The translations under genes and the position numbers were made by a program. The notes under the pieces are model-generated. The model was not told where the DNA came from. It did no database searches and worked only from the letters and a program-made list of their open reading frames with translations. Below, piece by piece: positions 5,898 through 8,898 of a stretch of DNA of 8,898 nucleotides. Source of the DNA: an uncultured Leptospiraceae bacterium (lineage in GTDB: Bacteria > Spirochaetota > Leptospiria > Leptospirales > Leptospiraceae); NCBI GenBank assembly GCA_937924465.1, contig CALDSP010000341.1, forward strand, positions 1-8,898. The letters are read 5' to 3'. Position 1 is the stretch's first letter, and the number at the start of each line of letters is the position of its first letter.

Positions 5898-7088
5898 ATG
5901 TTATGGAACCAAATTCATAGATTCAGAGAGTTTGGTTCTTTACTTTTTTGTGTTAGTTTTTCTTTAACTAGTCTTATTTGGAATGGAAATAACTCCTTAA
6001 GTTTTATTTACAAAATCAACAATCTAAATAGTTTTTTTATTTCCACTTTAAATGAAGTGGGCAACTTTGTGCGAGAAGTTTTTCGATCTGTACAAACAAA
6101 AGAAACACTTCGAAAGGAAAGAGATTCCTACCAAAAAATTGTAGAAGAATACAAAACTCTTCCCTATGATTTGGAGGTTTTGAGACGAGAAAATGAGGCT
6201 CTAAGAAAAGAACTTGGCTTCCATTATTCTTCTCAATACCCTACAATCAAAGCAGAGGTACTACTGCTTAGACTAAATAGTCTGTATAGAACCATGATCA
6301 TCTCCAAGGGAAAAAAAGAAGGAATTAAGCCACTTATGCCCGTTATAGCTCAAGCTGTTACTGAAGAAGGAGAGGTTCTACCTGCTATAGTCGGAAAAGT
6401 AATCTTTGTGGAAGAGAACACTTCTTTAGTACAGCCCATTATCAATTCTAGTTTTAACATGGGCGTTTTAATTCCTCAAACTAATTTTTGGGCAATTTTA
6501 TCAGGGAATTCTGGTAGGTCTACTTTAGCTGTTCTAAATTATGTAGATGCCTCTGTAATTATCAATTCCCATTATTCTTCCAAATTATCAATTGGACCAG
6601 AACAATTTTTCTACGAAAAAACTTACAGGGGTGTTTTAGGTATGCTAGTGTATTCTTCTGGGGAAGGCTTGTTTCCACCAAATATCCCAGTAGGAAAGAT
6701 TGTGGAAGAAGGACCTAGAAGTGGCTATTTTAAAACTGCTTATGTAGAACCGCTTGTTAACTTTACTGAACTAAGGTATGTTACCGTTATCAAAAAAGAA
6801 CCAGAGAGATGGCGAGATATTTGGCCTGAAGAACAGAATTTACTCATTGAAAGCCCATTTTATGGAGAACTAGATTTTCCAGAAGAAGAGCAACTCAAAA
6901 CAACAAATACAAAATTAGAAGAAAAGAAAAAAGAAATCCCAAAAAAAACAGAGATTGCTAAAATTCAAGAAACAAAAAATAAACAAGAACAAAAAGTGAA
7001 AGAACCCTTGAATAAAAAAGAAGCTAAAACCCCAGTAGAAGAAGATGCTGAGTTCCTAATTCAAAAAATTCAGGGAGAAGAAAATTGA
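5898..7088 (+). CDS. mreC: Rod shape-determining protein MreC with long charged C-terminal tail
   Basis: Bitopic inner-membrane protein linking MreB and MreD to PBP2. A short cytoplasmic N-terminus is followed by a membrane helix about 12-30, a coiled coil about 66-107 (RRENEALRKELG at its end) and a two-part beta-rich periplasmic core about 115-300, containing the usual GVLGML and PVGKIVEEG motifs (245-250, 264-272). Residues 301-396 extend past the core; from about 329 they are rich in Lys, Glu and Gln and low in complexity. Many MreC proteins end close to the core, so this tail is an addition. The start lies 6 bp after the mreB stop and in the same frame (TAG TTT AAA ATG). The nearest purine-rich site, AAAGAGG at 5875-5881, is 16 nt away, so translation may depend on ribosomes finishing mreB. 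Confidence 0.95.
   Translation: MLWNQIHRFREFGSLLFCVSFSLTSLIWNGNNSLSFIYKINNLNSFFISTLNEVGNFVREVFRSVQTKETLRKERDSYQKIVEEYKTLPYDLEVLRRENEALRKELGFHYSSQYPTIKAEVLLLRLNSLYRTMIISKGKKEGIKPLMPVIAQAVTEEGEVLPAIVGKVIFVEENTSLVQPIINSSFNMGVLIPQTNFWAILSGNSGRSTLAVLNYVDASVIINSHYSSKLSIGPEQFFYEKTYRGVLGMLVYSSGEGLFPPNIPVGKIVEEGPRSGYFKTAYVEPLVNFTELRYVTVIKKEPERWRDIWPEEQNLLIESPFYGELDFPEEEQLKTTNTKLEEKKKEIPKKTEIAKIQETKNKQEQKVKEPLNKKEAKTPVEEDAEFLIQKIQGEEN
7072..7077 (+). promoter_or_regulatory. Ribosome-binding site that fixes the mreD TTG start
   Basis: AGGGAG lies inside the last codons of mreC, 7 nt before TTG 7085. This is the clearest Shine-Dalgarno in the operon. It supports a TTG start and the 4-bp TTGA overlap of mreD with the mreC stop. 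Confidence 0.75.
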
Positions 7089-7600
7089 TCCTAGAACTCT
7101 TAGTTATAGCAGCAGGTATCTTCCTTGTAAATGTTTTAGATAGTACGAGACTTTTTGATATAGCAGGGGTACGACCTGATTTTACAATTCTTTTGGTAAT
7201 TTTTTTTTCTCTAAAAAAAGGACAACTTTCTGGGCTTTGGATAGGTTTCTTTGGGGGTTTACTTGCAGATGTTTCTTTTGGAGCAGAGGAGATTGGAGGA
7301 AAAGTTTATGATAAAATAGGAATTCATTCTTTAAGTTATTCTCTTGTTGGCTACTTTCTTGGCAAATTTGGGAGAAATTACTACTCTGAAAATTATATTT
7401 CTATTTCTACTTATGCTTTTTTATTCACCGTGATTATAAAAGGTTTTAGTTATATTTTATTTTCTATATTTTTTTATAAGGATCAAAATTATTCAGTCTT
7501 AGCAACTTCTATTTACAACACAGCAATTGCTCCCTTGAGTTTTTTTATCTTTTCATGGGTTTATAAATTAGAAGGTATTGAAGGAAATAGGTATGAATAG
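7085..7600 (+). CDS. mreD: Rod shape-determining protein MreD
   Basis: Small polytopic inner-membrane protein of the elongasome that acts with MreC and PBP2. At 171 residues it has normal length. About five to six hydrophobic segments are visible, near 2-17, 33-46, 48-66, 80-95, 108-130 and 138-160. The MreD hallmark is present: RPDFTILLVIF (30-40), then SGLWIGFFGGLLADVSFG (49-66), with the Gly-rich segment ending in Asp62. The start is TTG, within a 4-bp overlap with the mreC stop (TTGA) and 7 nt after AGGGAG. The last codons contain the ribosome-binding site and ATG of mrdA (8-bp overlap). TTG initiation next to a strong ribosome-binding site may set MreD output relative to MreC. Confidence 0.93.
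   Translation: MILELLVIAAGIFLVNVLDSTRLFDIAGVRPDFTILLVIFFSLKKGQLSGLWIGFFGGLLADVSFGAEEIGGKVYDKIGIHSLSYSLVGYFLGKFGRNYYSENYISISTYAFLFTVIIKGFSYILFSIFFYKDQNYSVLATSIYNTAIAPLSFFIFSWVYKLEGIEGNRYE
7581..7585 (+). promoter_or_regulatory. Ribosome-binding site of mrdA inside mreD
   Basis: AAGGA lies 7 nt before ATG 7593, within the last codons of mreD. It fixes the PBP2 start and the 8-bp overlap of the two genes. Confidence 0.7.
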
Positions 7601-8898
7601 GTATTCTACTTCTCTTCTAGAATATAAAATAGAAACTAGTTTTAAATACCGCTTGTATTTTTTTTCAGGAATTATTATTCTAACTTTTTTAATTTTTATT
7701 GTTCAATTGGTAAATTTACAATTGATTTATGGAACGGAAAATTATTTAAAAGCAGAGAGATTTGTTCGTAGAACAGAATCTCTCCCTGCTGCTAGAGGGC
7801 AAATTTACGATAGGCATTTTCGTTCTCCAGAGCATTCTTCCCCTCTTGTATCTAATTCTTCATCGCTTGACGTTATTTTAAATAATAATTTACTTAAAAA
7901 TGATCCTATTCTTATCAAAAAGTTCATATTTTATTTTTATGATACTTTAGGAATTTCTAAAACTTATTATATAAATGATTTAACCGAAGAAAAAATCAAA
8001 CGTAAGCTTCGTTCTCGTCAACCTATAATGCTTTTGCAGGGGGTTTCTCGTAAACAGCATGAAAGAATTCTTTCTATTGATTCTATAGCACGTTACGTGC
8101 AATTACTTCCTACTCCTCGTAGAATTTATCATTTGGGACCGGCTTTAGCTCATGTAACAGGTTATGTTGGTCTTCCAGATATAAATGATGTGAAACTTAG
8201 AGAAATAAAACTTTATCAACTAGTAGGTAAAGCAGGTTTAGAAATTCAGTATGATCAATTCCTTAGAGGTTCAGATGGATTTAGAATTCAAAAGAAAAAT
8301 TCAGAAGGCAACATTCAAGAAGAAAGAATCATTGAACATGCTAGGATGGGAGATAACTTAGTTCTCTCTATTGATCAGAAAATTCAGTATGCAGCTTATT
8401 CTGCCTTAAAAGGATTTCGTGGGACTGCTATTGCTCTCAAACCATCTACAGGAGAGGTTTTAGCTTTAGCTTCTAATCCTAGTTATGATCCAAATATTCT
8501 CTCTGGAAAAAATAAAAAAGAAAAACAACAACATTACTTAAAAATTTTAAAACATAGAGGATTTTTAAATTTAGCTATTCAATCTAAATTTCCTCCAGCC
8601 TCTACTTTTAAAACCTTGGTAGGTCTTGCAGCTTTGGAAAGTGAACATAAAATTAACTTTCAACCTTCTCAAACTTTTTATTGCAATGCAAAATTTATTT
8701 TAAAGTCTAGTATGGCAAGTGTTCCCGACCAAGAGTTTAAGTGTTGGGATAACAAAGGGCATGGAAACAATGATTTAATTCATGCTTTAGAAAAATCTTG
8801 CTCCGTTTACTTTTATAATTTGGGACAAAAGCTTGGTTCGGATTCTATATTATATTACTCTCGACTTTTTGGATTAGATAAAAAAACAAATATTGATC
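7593..8898 (+). CDS. mrdA: Penicillin-binding protein 2 (elongasome transpeptidase), partial, cut at the window end
   Basis: Class B PBP that cross-links side-wall peptidoglycan, anchored in the inner membrane with its catalytic part in the periplasm. The first 435 codons are present; the frame is open to the last base, so the Lys-Thr-Gly motif and C-terminus lie outside. A membrane helix is at about 21-41, and the pedestal contains ARGQIYDR (67-74), RRIYHLGPALAHVTGYVG (176-193) and GKAGLEIQYDQFLRG (212-226). The transpeptidase domain starts near 275; the nucleophile is Ser337 with Lys340 (PPASTFK). The second motif reads Ser402-Cys403-Ser404 where SxN or SxD is expected. Cys364, Cys384, His390 and Cys403 could form a metal site. 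A few extra residues follow the Asp-Arg of the pedestal (about 75-84). It overlaps mreD by 8 bp; rodA often follows this gene but cannot be seen here. Confidence 0.95.
   Translation, partial: MNRYSTSLLEYKIETSFKYRLYFFSGIIILTFLIFIVQLVNLQLIYGTENYLKAERFVRRTESLPAARGQIYDRHFRSPEHSSPLVSNSSSLDVILNNNLLKNDPILIKKFIFYFYDTLGISKTYYINDLTEEKIKRKLRSRQPIMLLQGVSRKQHERILSIDSIARYVQLLPTPRRIYHLGPALAHVTGYVGLPDINDVKLREIKLYQLVGKAGLEIQYDQFLRGSDGFRIQKKNSEGNIQEERIIEHARMGDNLVLSIDQKIQYAAYSALKGFRGTAIALKPSTGEVLALASNPSYDPNILSGKNKKEKQQHYLKILKHRGFLNLAIQSKFPPASTFKTLVGLAALESEHKINFQPSQTFYCNAKFILKSSMASVPDQEFKCWDNKGHGNNDLIHALEKSCSVYFYNLGQKLGSDSILYYSRLFGLDKKTNID

Overview
The window is AT-rich (my estimate is mid-30s percent G+C). It holds seven protein genes and no RNA gene, CRISPR array or insertion sequence that I can see. 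The mreB-mreC-mreD-PBP2 order, a large Cache-HAMP class III cyclase, AT-rich genes and ordinary Shine-Dalgarno sequences together suggest a spirochaete of the Leptospira group. That is an inference from style and content. The Shine-Dalgarno sequences speak against Bacteroidetes, whose genes usually lack them.

Layout, left half, minus strand: bases 1-105 are non-coding and carry two 18-bp tandem repeats. A membrane-bound class III adenylate cyclase with an extracytoplasmic Cache-like sensor occupies 106-2109. A 90-bp gap holds weak terminator-like and promoter-like sequence. Next come an alpha/beta hydrolase with an Asp nucleophile (2200-3060) and a GlmU-like left-handed beta-helix protein (3053-4093). 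These two overlap by 8 bp and form an operon. The GlmU-like reading frame stays open to 4249, but family resemblance places the real start at 4093.

Layout, right half, plus strand: a divergent gap of about 113 bp leads to a small NTF2/SnoaL-like protein (4207-4683), followed by an AT-rich terminator-like hairpin. A 185-bp gap with a candidate promoter and a leader precedes the rod-shape operon: mreB (4869-5891), mreC (5898-7088), mreD (7085-7600, TTG start) and the PBP2 gene mrdA (from 7593, cut by the window end at 8898). The junctions are 6 bp apart, a 4-bp overlap and an 8-bp overlap, which fits one tightly coupled transcript.

Working together: MreB filaments under the inner membrane, MreC and MreD in the membrane, and the PBP2 transpeptidase are core parts of the elongasome, which builds side-wall peptidoglycan. 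The left-hand genes have no evident link to it. I see no clearly new multi-gene system. The points most worth a second look are the altered second active-site motif (Ser-Cys-Ser) and possible zinc site of PBP2, the charged periplasmic tail of MreC, the reduced nucleotidyltransferase half of the GlmU-like protein, and the tandem repeat at the left edge.
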